Assembly: GCA_024653485.1 (NCBI GenBank)
Contig: JANLFY010000003.1
Span: 48,686-112,685 of the forward strand
DNA length: 64,000 bases
Direction of reading: 5' to 3'
From: Bacillota bacterium
Lineage (GTDB): Bacteria > Bacillota > SHA-98 > UBA4971
Shown: one piece after another, positions 1-8,515 of the stretch
Position numbering within the stretch: position 1 is the first letter of the stretch
Layout: each line of letters begins with the position of its first letter
The notes under the pieces: generated by a model
Told to the model about the DNA's origin: nothing
Databases searched by the model: none
Seen by the model: the letters and a program-made list of their open reading frames with translations, nothing else
Program-made: the position numbers and the translations under genes

Positions 1-404
1 GTGGTGCTGCTTTCCTCGCGGGTGGCGTTTTCCGCGTACTCGTACATCCGTCCTGTTGCGAAAGTGAGCGTAACGCTCACTCGACCTGCCCCTTGCACCT
101 CGCGGAGTATTTCCTCCAACCTGCGCTCGAGATATGACTCGCGTGACTCCAGAGAACCGGCTTCCCCGGTCCCAGACGCCGCGATGACCGGCGCGGGTCC
201 GTCCGTTCCCCGGGGACTGGGCGTGACCGAGCTCCCCTGAGGGCCTTGGGGCCTTGGCGAGAATCCAATGATAAGAAGGATCACGCCCACCAGCCCGATG
301 AGGATGAGCCACCCGATTCTGCGGATCTGCGGGGCCTTGAGGCTCCCGCCTTCTCCTTTGCCTTCCAGTAACCTAGCTATGTACTCCATGATCCCTTGCG
401 CCAT
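1..404 (-). CDS. spoIIIAG: SpoIIIAG, stage III sporulation protein (C-terminus beyond window)
   Basis: SpoIIIAG forms a large ring between the two forespore membranes in the SpoIIIA-SpoIIQ channel that keeps the forespore active. From the ATG at 404 the frame stays open to the window edge (134 codons). It has a short cytosolic N-terminus, one membrane helix near residues 31-48 (GWLILIGLVGVILLIIGF), a Pro/Gly linker, and the start of the ring-building fold with the family motif EVQGAGRVSVTL. A GGGGGTGA ribosome-binding site sits six bases ahead, and the spoIIIAF stop is 6 bp upstream. SpoIIIAH would be expected next, beyond base 1. Confidence 0.93.
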   Translation of the reverse strand, partial: MAQGIMEYIARLLEGKGEGGSLKAPQIRRIGWLILIGLVGVILLIIGFSPRPQGPQGSSVTPSPRGTDGPAPVIAASGTGEAGSLESRESYLERRLEEILREVQGAGRVSVTLTFATGRMYEYAENATREESST

Positions 405-410
405 GCCAGC

Positions 411-1055
411 TCACCCCCTGTGATCCGCGCGCTTCGCGCCGAGCACCTGGACGACGACGGGAACGTCGTCATCCAGACCGTAAAAGTCCCGTAAGGAGCG
501 TTCGACCTCGGTCGCGAGGGCGGTCGAGGCGGTGCCCTCGTCATCGAGACCGTCCAGGGTCGCGCCCGGCCCCCTGGCACCGCTCCCCTCTTGCGGGCCG
601 TGCTCATGCCCATCCGCCTGACCCGCCTGGTCGGTTCGCACGACCACGTGGATCGCCAGGATGTCCCCGAACGGACCCAGCTTGACACGAGCGTCCACGT
701 CATCCGCCTGCGAGGCGAGACGCGCGAGTGACTGAACCTGTCTTTCGAACCGTGCAGAGATGTCCCTGCTCACCACCTCAAGCCCGGCCTGAGCGACCTT
801 GCCGCCCTCAGCTGCAAAGTCACGTGTCGCGCCGCTCGGTGGCCATGCCGCGTCGAATGCGGGCCAGGTCGCCAGGGCTTCCTCAAGGGACGAAAGATTC
901 ACGAGAGATCCCAGGATAGTGGCGACCAAGACGAGCCCAACGACAACCCTGGCGAACCTCCGAAGATCGTTCCTTGGTAGGAGCATCTCGACAAACGCGA
1001 GCACCAGCGCCATTGCGGCAAGATCACGTACCCACGCGGAAATGGCGCCTATCAT
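411..1055 (-). CDS. spoIIIAF: SpoIIIAF, stage III sporulation protein
   Basis: Membrane-anchored ring component of the SpoIIIA secretion-like complex in the mother cell. The 214-residue product has two N-terminal membrane segments (about residues 5-25 and 35-55, including ARVVVGLVLVATILGSLV) followed by a soluble domain, the family layout. The C-terminal part (RDFYGLDDDVPVVVQVLG) resembles the periplasmic-type fold shared with SpoIIIAG. A GAGGTGA site precedes the ATG. Length is close to the family norm. It is the sixth gene of the spoIIIA order, 76 bp after spoIIIAE. Confidence 0.92.
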   Translation of the reverse strand: MIGAISAWVRDLAAMALVLAFVEMLLPRNDLRRFARVVVGLVLVATILGSLVNLSSLEEALATWPAFDAAWPPSGATRDFAAEGGKVAQAGLEVVSRDISARFERQVQSLARLASQADDVDARVKLGPFGDILAIHVVVRTDQAGQADGHEHGPQEGSGARGPGATLDGLDDEGTASTALATEVERSLRDFYGLDDDVPVVVQVLGAKRADHRG

Positions 1056-1131
1056 GTCGTGTCACCTCTCAACCGCGCCGGCTTCCCATGCGGCCTCCCC
1101 TCCCATCCTCTCCCCTCCCCTCCCATCCCAT

Positions 1132-2517
1132 CTATCTCATTGCCGCGGTTAGGTTGGCTAGGCCTGCCACCACGGTGATAGCCGCGACGAACGCGAACGC
1201 GGATACGGCGAGGGAGACGAGGACCATCACGAGGGTATTACCGAGATCCCCGAGACAGCGCGCCAACTGCTCGTCTCCCATGGGCTGCACCAAGGCGCTC
1301 GCTATCCTGTACATCGCGGCGACCACGAAGATCTTGGCCGCGGGCACGATACATATCATGAACACTCCGAGAAGGCCCACGACCGAAAGTCCGCTTTGGA
1401 TGAGAACGGAACAGCTCGCAACCATGGCGATGGCATCTGAAAACATCTTGCCGACGACGGGTATGAACGTTCCAGAGACAAACTTCGCAGCCCTGATGGA
1501 GAGAGTGTCCGTAACGGCAGCGCCCACGCCCCGCACTGCCATCACGCCCACGAACAACGTCGTGAAGCCGCCGAGCGCCGCCACGGCCCCGTCGCGCAGG
1601 AGGGTAGCCAACCGCGTGAGCTGGACGCGCTCTGTTATCATGCTCGTCACGTTCAGCACAGCGGAGAGGAATATGAGCGGAAACACCAAGTCGTTCACGA
1701 AAGCGCTGGTGGTTCCCGCTGCGGCCACCACCGCCGGGCTCATCACTGCAGCGGACGTGACGCCTCCAGCCGCCGCGAGCAGCGTGAAGAGAAGGGGCGT
1801 CGCGGAATGTACGAACGACGTCATCCTGTCCACGGCGCCGGTTGCGACGCGCGTCGCCAGGAGGAAGCTGTTCACCGCTATGACGGCCAGCACCATGAAA
1901 CACGCTGCCCGTGCGATCCCCGTGGCCTGCTCCGCTCCCAGGCCGGTCGCGAACTCCGCCAGGACGGAACACATGACGGCGATCACGATGAGCTGTCCGA
2001 GCAAGGAGAAGCTCGCCCGCACTTCGGCCGCGAGCAGCCTCGCGATGCCCACGGCAATCCCCCAGAGATCCAGCCGTCCCGCCGCACGCTGAGGAGATCT
2101 CAGCATGGAGGGGAGATCGAGCTCTGGAAAGAACTCCTTGACGTCCGCGTCCACATCCCTGAGGAAGCCTTCCAGCACAGAAGCGTCCATGGCCTCCATC
2201 TGCGCCCTCACGACATCGTCGGGCGACGCAGCCTTGCCCGTGCCCGGGGTCCGCGGTGAAGGAGCGGATGAGAACACGCCGTCCGCCTGGGGCAACGTCT
2301 GCGCGTACACGCTCTCGCCCGAGCCCGCGAGGAAAGCGCAAGTGGACAGACCCGCAAACACAACCAAGGCGGCCGTGATGGCCGCAAAGGCTCGCGCCAT
2401 CACCCGGCCGCGGGCGATGGTCGGGAGGAGCAGCCGAGCCACCTGGACTCCTCGCATGCGCGGGAGGCTCGCCGCCCCCGTTCGCGCGGCGTTCGCCGTT
2501 GAACCCAAGTCACTCAT
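1132..2517 (-). CDS. spoIIIAE: SpoIIIAE, polytopic stage III sporulation protein
   Basis: Multi-pass membrane protein of the SpoIIIA complex, proposed to be part of its export platform. The product (461 residues from this start) has an N-terminal signal-like helix (FAAITAALVVFAGLSTCAFL, with a VYAQ cleavage-type site), a hydrophilic region, then about seven hydrophobic helices from residue 170 to the C-terminus. The start is set at the ATG at 2517 because AAAGGTG lies six bases upstream; the frame is open further to 2556, and internal ATGs at 2457 and 2400 are alternatives. It is flanked by spoIIIAD and spoIIIAF in the conserved order. Confidence 0.93.
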   Translation of the reverse strand: MSDLGSTANAARTGAASLPRMRGVQVARLLLPTIARGRVMARAFAAITAALVVFAGLSTCAFLAGSGESVYAQTLPQADGVFSSAPSPRTPGTGKAASPDDVVRAQMEAMDASVLEGFLRDVDADVKEFFPELDLPSMLRSPQRAAGRLDLWGIAVGIARLLAAEVRASFSLLGQLIVIAVMCSVLAEFATGLGAEQATGIARAACFMVLAVIAVNSFLLATRVATGAVDRMTSFVHSATPLLFTLLAAAGGVTSAAVMSPAVVAAAGTTSAFVNDLVFPLIFLSAVLNVTSMITERVQLTRLATLLRDGAVAALGGFTTLFVGVMAVRGVGAAVTDTLSIRAAKFVSGTFIPVVGKMFSDAIAMVASCSVLIQSGLSVVGLLGVFMICIVPAAKIFVVAAMYRIASALVQPMGDEQLARCLGDLGNTLVMVLVSLAVSAFAFVAAITVVAGLANLTAAMR

Positions 2518-2635
2518 GATACACACCTTTCCCGCGGCGCACGGGGCGCGCGCCACGCCTTGGCCTGCAGCCCTGCCGCCTAGCCGCGGCGCGTCTTGGG
2601 GTCTTGCGCGCCCGCGTCGCGGGCGACCGATCCGA

Positions 2636-3031
2636 TTACCGCAAGAACCGCGTGATAGTCTCGAGCACCGCGACGAGCACCGGCAGCGCCATGACGAGAA
2701 TCATCACTTTCCCCGCGAACTCGAGCTTCGTCGCGATCGCGCCTTCCCCCGCGTCCCGGCACACCTCCGCGCCGAACCCCGCGAGGTACGCGACGCCGAT
2801 GACTTTCAGCACGGTATTGAAGTAGACGTTGCCCGACTTGGTCCTCGACGCTATATCGGTCAATGCTCGCACCAGGTAGCTAATGTGGCCCAGCATTGCC
2901 GAGAAAACCACGACGCCTGTCACAATGCTGAGCCAGACGGCTACGTCCGGCCTCTGAGACCTCAGAAGGACCACTATGACCGTTGCTACGACGCACACAG
3001 CAAGCACCCTGGCGATGTCCAACGTCCGCAC
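2636..3031 (-). CDS. spoIIIAD: SpoIIIAD, small membrane sporulation protein
   Basis: Small polytopic membrane protein of the SpoIIIA complex (131 residues). Three to four hydrophobic helices are visible: residues 7-23, 32-55, a central amphipathic stretch (LKVIGVAYLAGFGAEVC) and a C-terminal helix with the motif LPVLVAVLETITRFL typical of the AC/AD family. It follows spoIIIAC by 21 bp, so the two are probably coupled. Length matches family members. The 118 bp between its stop and spoIIIAE contain no recognisable gene. Confidence 0.93.
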   Translation of the reverse strand: MRTLDIARVLAVCVVATVIVVLLRSQRPDVAVWLSIVTGVVVFSAMLGHISYLVRALTDIASRTKSGNVYFNTVLKVIGVAYLAGFGAEVCRDAGEGAIATKLEFAGKVMILVMALPVLVAVLETITRFLR

Positions 3032-3052
3032 CTCGCACCGACGCTTTCGAGG

Positions 3053-3253
3053 CTACCAAAGCCTGAAAACCGTCAAGATGTCGTCCAAGAGCGTTTTGAA
3101 CTGGAGGAGCGCTATGCCCAAGATCAGGGCGGCGCCGATGACCGTTGAGGCCCAGGCGAAGTCCTTTCTGCCCACCTGCTCGAAGATGAGGGCGACCACG
3201 ATGGAGATGATGCCTATCCCGGCAACTCTGAAGACTACGTCCACGCCTGGCAT
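3053..3253 (-). CDS. spoIIIAC: SpoIIIAC, small membrane sporulation protein
   Basis: A 66-residue, almost entirely hydrophobic protein of the SpoIIIA complex. The N-terminus (MPGVDVVFRVAGIGII) and the C-terminus (LLDDILTVFRLW) are strongly family-like, with two membrane helices between. The same frame is open further upstream, but the ATG at 3253 is preceded by GGGAGATG at good spacing and gives the family's usual length. It is third in the spoIIIA order. Confidence 0.93.
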   Translation of the reverse strand: MPGVDVVFRVAGIGIISIVVALIFEQVGRKDFAWASTVIGAALILGIALLQFKTLLDDILTVFRLW

Positions 3254-3329
3254 ACAGTCATCTCCCTTCACCGGCGCAGGCCGGACGCCCGGTGCCCGTG
3301 GGCTACGACGCGCCGAGCACACCAAGGCC

Positions 3330-3845
3330 TCAATAGAGGAGGAGAGCCACCATGGCGCCAACTGTGACCCCGAGGTACCGCCACATCCTTGCCATACGTT
3401 CCGCCTCGTCCCGCGCTCTTGCCTCGTTTTCCCGCAGGCGCTCTCGCGCGAGGACGACGTGACGGAGTTGATCTTCGGCGCCGCACGCCCCGAGGGTCTC
3501 CCCGAACGCCAGCAAGACGTCGCGATCCTCTGCAGCCAGGGCGGACCACCCGTACACGGATAGCACCGCCGCGCGCCACGCTTCCCCCGGAAGGAGCTCG
3601 GACCCTCTGATGAGGTCCGCCGCGGCGCGGAATATCCGGGCGCCCGCGCCACGTCGACTCCCGCACGCGCGCGTCAAAGCCTCAGCCAGGGGCGTCCTCG
3701 CGTAAGAGATCTCCGTCTGGAGATGCGCGAAGGACGATGATATGTCCGCAAGCTCCCGAGGACGTTCCGCATAGTTGCGCGCTACTTGGTTTCCGATGAG
3801 CGCAGCTGACCCTACAACCAGGGCAGCGCCCAGAAACCTCAACAC
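3330..3845 (-). CDS. spoIIIAB: SpoIIIAB, stage III sporulation protein
   Basis: Membrane-anchored protein of 171 residues. It has an N-terminal helix (VLRFLGAALVVGSAALIG), a helical middle with conserved Tyr/Arg pairs (ETLGACGAEDQLRHV) and a C-terminal hydrophobic tail (LGVTVGAMVALLLY). This hairpin shape is shared with GspF/PilC-type platform proteins, and the family is thought to act as a platform partner of the ATPase SpoIIIAA. The start is the GTG at 3845, with GGGGAGGGG just upstream and the family N-terminus; the frame is open back to 3941, nearly abutting spoIIIAA, which is a less likely start. Confidence 0.92.
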   Translation of the reverse strand: MLRFLGAALVVGSAALIGNQVARNYAERPRELADISSSFAHLQTEISYARTPLAEALTRACGSRRGAGARIFRAAADLIRGSELLPGEAWRAAVLSVYGWSALAAEDRDVLLAFGETLGACGAEDQLRHVVLARERLRENEARARDEAERMARMWRYLGVTVGAMVALLLY

Positions 3846-3944
3846 AGGCGTCCCCTCCCCGACGTCGTGGCGCCAGGCCAAGCTGGGCCGTGCCGCCCGT
3901 CGCGCCTCGTTCTCTTCAATCGTCCAGGCGGCCCGCACCACGCA

Positions 3945-4961
3945 TCAAAGAGTCCCCTCCCCCTCGTTTGCCGTAGACCCCTGGCGGGCGGGGCGCGTGA
4001 AAAGGGCCTTGCCAGTCCTCAAGTCCAGGATGGTCTCGACGGTGCCCGGGCCTTCCGCAGAGCTCAGGATCACGACCCTCTCGAACATCTGTGCCTCGAA
4101 AAGGCACCGAAGGGCGGGACGCCTCGCCACGTCCTCGTGCGACTCACCGTGGGCAGTCACCACGACGCTGACCCCCGCGTTCATCACCTCGCGGACGGCC
4201 ACTGCGTCTTCCTCCCTGCCGATCTCGTCGGTGGCCACGAGATCGGGGGACATCGATCTTACCAGCATGATCATGCCCGCGGCTTTCGGGCACGCGTCGA
4301 GAACGTCTGTGCGCAGACCCACCGTGTTCTGAGGAAGACCTGCGAAGCAGGCGGCTATCTCCGAGCGCTCGTCCACGATGCCCACTCGGAGGCCGGAAAG
4401 GCCCAGCGATGGTGCCCCGTCGCTCGCCTGCCGTGCTATGTCGCGAAGGAGCGTCGTCTTGCCGCAGCGTGGGGGCGACACGATGAGGGTGTGAAAGAGA
4501 CGATCGCGGGACTTGACGAGGTGAGGCATCACCGCGTCCGCCGCCCCAAGGACTTCGTGGGATACCCTTATGCAGAAGCCGGATATGTCCTTGATGATCT
4601 TGACCGCGCCGTCCTGGACCACGGCCCGGCCGACGATGCCGACCCTGTGACCGCCGCGCAGCGTTATGTAACCCTGGCGGAGCTCGTCGTCAAATGCGTA
4701 TACAGACGCCCCCGCCATGAGCTGAAGGGCAGCGACCGCTTCCTGATCGCTCAGTATGTAGCACTCCTCCGGGCCTCGCGCGACTCCCCCCTGTGAGGCG
4801 AGAAACGCTTCGTCGCGTCCGGCGATGAGCATCACCGGGCGGCCGCGCCTGAGGCGAATCTCGTGAGTCCTCGCGAGGAGCTCGGTGGGCAGCGTCAGCA
4901 GCGCAGATCGCAGCCTCGCCGGGAGGCATGGCGCGATCTCATCGATAATCACGTCGTCCAC
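3945..4961 (-). CDS. spoIIIAA: SpoIIIAA, AAA-type ATPase of the SpoIIIA complex
   Basis: Secretion-type ATPase thought to energise SpoIIIA channel assembly from the mother-cell side. The Walker A motif PPRCGKTTLLRD and a Walker B region (SGLRVGIVDERSEI) are visible, followed by the family segment ending in DEIGREEDAVAVREVMNAG. The start is uncertain: the GTG at 4961 (VDDVIIDEIAP, 338 residues) has GGGGACGG upstream, while an ATG at 5018 has no visible ribosome-binding site. It is the first gene of the spoIIIA operon. The 200 bp to efp may hold a sporulation promoter, but I could not identify one. Confidence 0.92.
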   Translation of the reverse strand: MDDVIIDEIAPCLPARLRSALLTLPTELLARTHEIRLRRGRPVMLIAGRDEAFLASQGGVARGPEECYILSDQEAVAALQLMAGASVYAFDDELRQGYITLRGGHRVGIVGRAVVQDGAVKIIKDISGFCIRVSHEVLGAADAVMPHLVKSRDRLFHTLIVSPPRCGKTTLLRDIARQASDGAPSLGLSGLRVGIVDERSEIAACFAGLPQNTVGLRTDVLDACPKAAGMIMLVRSMSPDLVATDEIGREEDAVAVREVMNAGVSVVVTAHGESHEDVARRPALRCLFEAQMFERVVILSSAEGPGTVETILDLRTGKALFTRPARQGSTANEGEGTL

Positions 4962-5174
4962 GGACCGTCCCCGTCTACCTTCCGCAAGCACGGCACGTCC
5001 CCCCCCTCGTACAACCATGATTATGCGGGAGGAAGGGTTTTATGACAGGCTGGCTCGCGCAAGAACACAGCGCGGAGGTGGCGTGCGTTGCGCCATCTCC
5101 GCGGCAGGTCTGGACGTATCACGTGGGTCGGCCCCTGAGGGCCGGCGCAGGTTGCGCTCTCTGCTGGCTTTCTG

Positions 5175-5732
5175 TTACACCCTCTCGAGGTACTGGTCTG
5201 TGCGCGTGTCCACCCTGATGACGTCGCCGACGTTCACGAAGAGAGGCACCTGGACCACCGCGCCTGTCTCAAGGGTGGCGGGCTTCGATCCCCCGGTGGC
5301 GGTGTCGCCACGCAGGCCGGGGTCGGTTTCCACGACGGCAAGCTCGACGAAGTTCGGGAGCTCCACTCCGATGGGAGAGCCTTCGTACATTTGGACCCCG
5401 ATGACCATGTTCTCCTTCAAGTACTTCTTCGCGTGTCCGAGCGTCTCGTTGCTCAGTACCAGCTGCTCATAGGTGGACGTGTCCATGAAATGGTTCTCGT
5501 CGCCCGAGCTGTAAAGGTACTGCATCTCCCTGTACTCGATGTGAGCTCTCGGAAGCTTCTCACCCGCTCGGAAGGTTCGCTCCACCACGTACCCGGTTTT
5601 CACGTTCTTCAGTCTGGAACGGACGAACGCCGAACCCTTGCCGGGCTTCACGTGCTGGAAGTCCACCACGGTGTAGACCTCGCCGTCGAGCTCGATGGTA
5701 AGTCCTGTATGGAAGTCGTTAGTAGATATCAT
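5175..5732 (-). CDS. efp: Translation elongation factor P
   Basis: EF-P binds the ribosome between the P and E sites and rescues polyproline stalling. The 185-residue product begins [20 protein letters not shown] and has the loop KPGKGSAF with Lys32 at the tip, the position modified in Bacillus EF-P; three beta-barrel domains fit the length. The start is placed at the ATG at 5732 by family alignment, although the frame is open eight codons further. It sits between the M24 peptidase and spoIIIAA, the gene order common in spore-forming Firmicutes. Confidence 0.96.
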   Translation of the reverse strand: MISTNDFHTGLTIELDGEVYTVVDFQHVKPGKGSAFVRSRLKNVKTGYVVERTFRAGEKLPRAHIEYREMQYLYSSGDENHFMDTSTYEQLVLSNETLGHAKKYLKENMVIGVQMYEGSPIGVELPNFVELAVVETDPGLRGDTATGGSKPATLETGAVVQVPLFVNVGDVIRVDTRTDQYLERV

Positions 5733-5827
5733 GCACCCACCCCCGAACTGGATCAAATACAGACATAGTTCGCGCCGTCTCTAGATTATCCTCTCCCACC
5801 GGCGAATATTTGGCGCGCCGCACCGGC

Positions 5828-6904
5828 CTACACCTCGATGAGCTCCTTTGGTGCTGTCGTGAGGTTGCGCACGCCCCCGTCCTCCACGACGACCAGGTCC
5901 TCGATGCGCACCCCAAACCTCCCCGGCAAGTAGATGCCGGGCTCAACGCTCACCACCATGCCGGGCTCGAGCACCGTGGAGGACATGGGAGCGAGGCGCG
6001 GCTCCTCATGAACGGCAAGGCCCACACCGTGTCCGAGCCCGTGACCGAAGTTATCGCCGTAGCCCGCGTCTTCGATGACGCGTTGAGCTATCTCATGAGC
6101 TTCCTCGCCCTTCATTCCGGCCCTTATCCTCTCCAGCGCTGCCTCCTGCGCCCGCAGCACTATCCCGTATACCTCCCGTTGCTCGCGAGACGCCCGGCCC
6201 AAGACAACCGTGCGCGTGGCATCGCCTCTGTAGCCCTCAACGACAGCTCCGAAGTCGAGCACGATGAGCTCTCCTGGGACGAGCCGCTTGCTGCTGGCCA
6301 CGGCGTGAGGCATGGCTCCGTTGGCGCCGGACGCGACGATGACGTCGAAACCCGTCCTCTCGGCCCCGTTCCTTCTCATGAACCACTCCATCTCGGTGGC
6401 GACTTCGATCTCCGTCATGCCGGGCTTGAGCACGGTGAGTATGTGCGAGAACGCGGCGTCCCCCAGCGCCTCCGCGCGCCGGATCTTCTCGATCTCATCC
6501 TCGTCCTTCACCATCCGCATCTTCTCGACGACGCCTTCTACCGGCACCAGCTTGACCCCCGGGAGCTCGGAACAGAACGTCTCGTGCTGCTTGAACGTGA
6601 CGACGTCCTTTTCGAACCCGAGGCTGGAGACGCCGACTTCCTCGAGGACCGACTTGAGAGCCTCGACCATCTTCACGCCGTGCTTCACGATGCGAAACCC
6701 CGGCGCTTGGGAAGAGGCCTGCTCAACGTAACGAAAATCCGTGATGAGCACGGCGTGATCCCGGGATACCACCACAACTCCCGACGACCCGGTGAATCCC
6801 GTGATATACCGCCTGTTCTCCGGCCGCGTCACGAGGAGGGCGTCGATTCCGTGCTCCGCGAGACGGTCGCGAAGACTCTGCAGTCTCGTCGACATGCAAG
6901 CCAT
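5828..6904 (-). CDS. pepP: Xaa-Pro aminopeptidase, M24 family
   Basis: Cytosolic dimetal aminopeptidase that removes N-terminal residues before proline. The N-terminal creatinase-like domain (about 1-125, with ALLVTRPENRRYITGFTGS) is followed by the pita-bread catalytic domain. The metal ligands are visible: Asp in LDFGAVVEGYRGDATRT (two), His in GHGLGHGVG, Glu in SVEPGIY and Glu in GVRIEDLV. The ATG at 6904 has GGAGG seven bases upstream, giving 358 residues, the family length. It lies 95 bp before efp; this pair is conserved in Firmicutes. Proline-specific peptidase next to EF-P is suggestive, but no functional link is proven. Confidence 0.93.
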   Translation of the reverse strand: MACMSTRLQSLRDRLAEHGIDALLVTRPENRRYITGFTGSSGVVVVSRDHAVLITDFRYVEQASSQAPGFRIVKHGVKMVEALKSVLEEVGVSSLGFEKDVVTFKQHETFCSELPGVKLVPVEGVVEKMRMVKDEDEIEKIRRAEALGDAAFSHILTVLKPGMTEIEVATEMEWFMRRNGAERTGFDVIVASGANGAMPHAVASSKRLVPGELIVLDFGAVVEGYRGDATRTVVLGRASREQREVYGIVLRAQEAALERIRAGMKGEEAHEIAQRVIEDAGYGDNFGHGLGHGVGLAVHEEPRLAPMSSTVLEPGMVVSVEPGIYLPGRFGVRIEDLVVVEDGGVRNLTTAPKELIEV

Positions 6905-7051
6905 GTTCCATCCTCCCACCTATCATCCTAGTCAGCCTGACAGCCCAACACCACCAAGCCCGCAGCGCAAATCCTGCTGCGCGGAAGGCGCGGCTCGACG
7001 GCGGTCCGGCCTTCCTCGCACTCCTCCTCTACGCAGACTCTACGCAGGCGG

Positions 7052-8515
7052 CTAAGGAGTGCCACCCGCGGCGCGGCCGGGGAGGGCGTCGGGCATCGTC
7101 GGAACCTGGATATTCTCCGTCACGGGCTCCGTCTCCTTCTCGCCTGTCTTGGCCGGCTCGGCCAGTGTCTTGGCGTCGTTCACCGTGACGATGGTCGGCG
7201 TGATGAAGATGACCATCTCGGTCTCCCTGGCCTCGACCTTCCGGCTCCTGAAAAGCGCCCCTAGAATAGGGATGTCGCCGAGAATGGGCAGCTTGAGCAT
7301 GCTGTCGATCTCCTCACGCTGGAGCAACCCTGCGATCGCCAGGGTCTCCCCGTCGCGGACCGTCGCAACGAAATCCGCCTCCCTCGTCCTGACGTGCGGG
7401 TACCCCTGGGTCTTTTCTTGGCCGAGGATGGAGGACACCTCCGGACGCACGTGCACGGTGATGAGGCCGTTGCGATTGACGCGCGGGGTGATTACGAGCT
7501 TGACCCCTGCCTCGATGAAAGACACGCTTTGCCCGGCTTGTTCGCCTTCTGAGCCCGCGATTATGATGGGGATCTTGTCACCGATGAAGATCCGGGCCTC
7601 GGTGCCATCGAGCGTGGTGGTGCCGGGTCTCGCGATGGTCGCCGCTTTGCCGGAGTCCTCGAGCATCTTGAGGAACGGCCCTACGGCGAGGGAGAGCCCG
7701 GTGAACGCCCCGGTGACAGGGTCTGTACGTATGAACACCTTCCCGAACTGGCCAGCCTCCTGCCAGTTTATCCCGAACTCGTCCAGAGCATCCTTGGCGA
7801 TCTCCTCGAGCCGCGCGTCTATCCGGACCATTGGAACGGGCACGTCCAGTTTCCGTATTATCCGTTCAGCCTCATCGAGCTCGATCCGGGAGCCGGACGC
7901 GACGACCGAGTTGGTACGCTCCTCCACCTGGAGCTTGTCCGCGGGGATCACGAGGCTGAGAGCTTGCTTGATGTCCCCCGGCGATGAGTAGTCCAGCTTG
8001 AACACTCTGGTCTCGACCTTGTCGAACCCTTCCTTGAACCTTGCCGGTGCGGCGACAACGAGACTGTTACCCACGTACCTGTACGCTAGTCCGGTTGCGC
8101 GCGTAACCAGCTCCACGGCGTCGGTCACCGGGACTGCCTTCAAGGTGAGGGAGACCTCGCCCCTCACTGAGGGATCGGAAACGATGTTCGCCCCGCTGAG
8201 CTCAGCGAGGATCTTGAGGACATCGCGCACGTCGGCGCCCTTGAGGTCTATCGTGACCGGCCAAGGCGGTCCCCCTGAGACGGGGCCTTTCGCTTCCTGC
8301 CGGCCCGGATCCTCGTCTCGACCTTGGGACTTAGCCTCGGCACCCGGCTGCGATTGAGTCTGGACCCCCTGCCCAGGCATTGGCCCCTCGCTCTGACCGC
8401 CATCCGCATCTTGTGCGAGCGCCTTCCAGGGTTGCGCCGCAGCAAGGGAACACGTCACGAGCATGAGCGCGATCGCGAGGACCATGCGCCTGGTCGGGCG
8501 CTGACCGGTTGTCAT
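7052..8515 (-). CDS. pilQ: PilQ/GspD-type secretin
   Basis: Ring-forming secretin that in diderm bacteria is the outer-membrane gate for the type IV pilus. There is a signal peptide (LAIALMLVTCSLAAAQ), a charged linker, an STN-like N-domain near residues 85-155 (IDLKGADVRDVLKILAELSG), an N1-type domain (VFKLDYSSPGDIKQAL), and the secretin core from about 270 to 445 with the hallmark LGDIPILGALFRS and a final FITPTIV. At 487 residues it is short, with few N-domains. It overlaps the PilP-like gene by 4 bp and is last in the pil operon. A secretin in a spore-forming Firmicute raises the question of an outer membrane. Confidence 0.9.
   Translation of the reverse strand: MTTGQRPTRRMVLAIALMLVTCSLAAAQPWKALAQDADGGQSEGPMPGQGVQTQSQPGAEAKSQGRDEDPGRQEAKGPVSGGPPWPVTIDLKGADVRDVLKILAELSGANIVSDPSVRGEVSLTLKAVPVTDAVELVTRATGLAYRYVGNSLVVAAPARFKEGFDKVETRVFKLDYSSPGDIKQALSLVIPADKLQVEERTNSVVASGSRIELDEAERIIRKLDVPVPMVRIDARLEEIAKDALDEFGINWQEAGQFGKVFIRTDPVTGAFTGLSLAVGPFLKMLEDSGKAATIARPGTTTLDGTEARIFIGDKIPIIIAGSEGEQAGQSVSFIEAGVKLVITPRVNRNGLITVHVRPEVSSILGQEKTQGYPHVRTREADFVATVRDGETLAIAGLLQREEIDSMLKLPILGDIPILGALFRSRKVEARETEMVIFITPTIVTVNDAKTLAEPAKTGEKETEPVTENIQVPTMPDALPGRAAGGTP

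Noticed and set aside
974..2092. A 372-codon open frame on the plus strand opposite spoIIIAE (and similar long antisense frames elsewhere, for example 14908-15924 and 48721-49977).
   Set aside because: They lie wholly opposite well-supported genes, have no family motif and no ribosome-binding site; long antisense frames are expected where third positions are mostly G or C.
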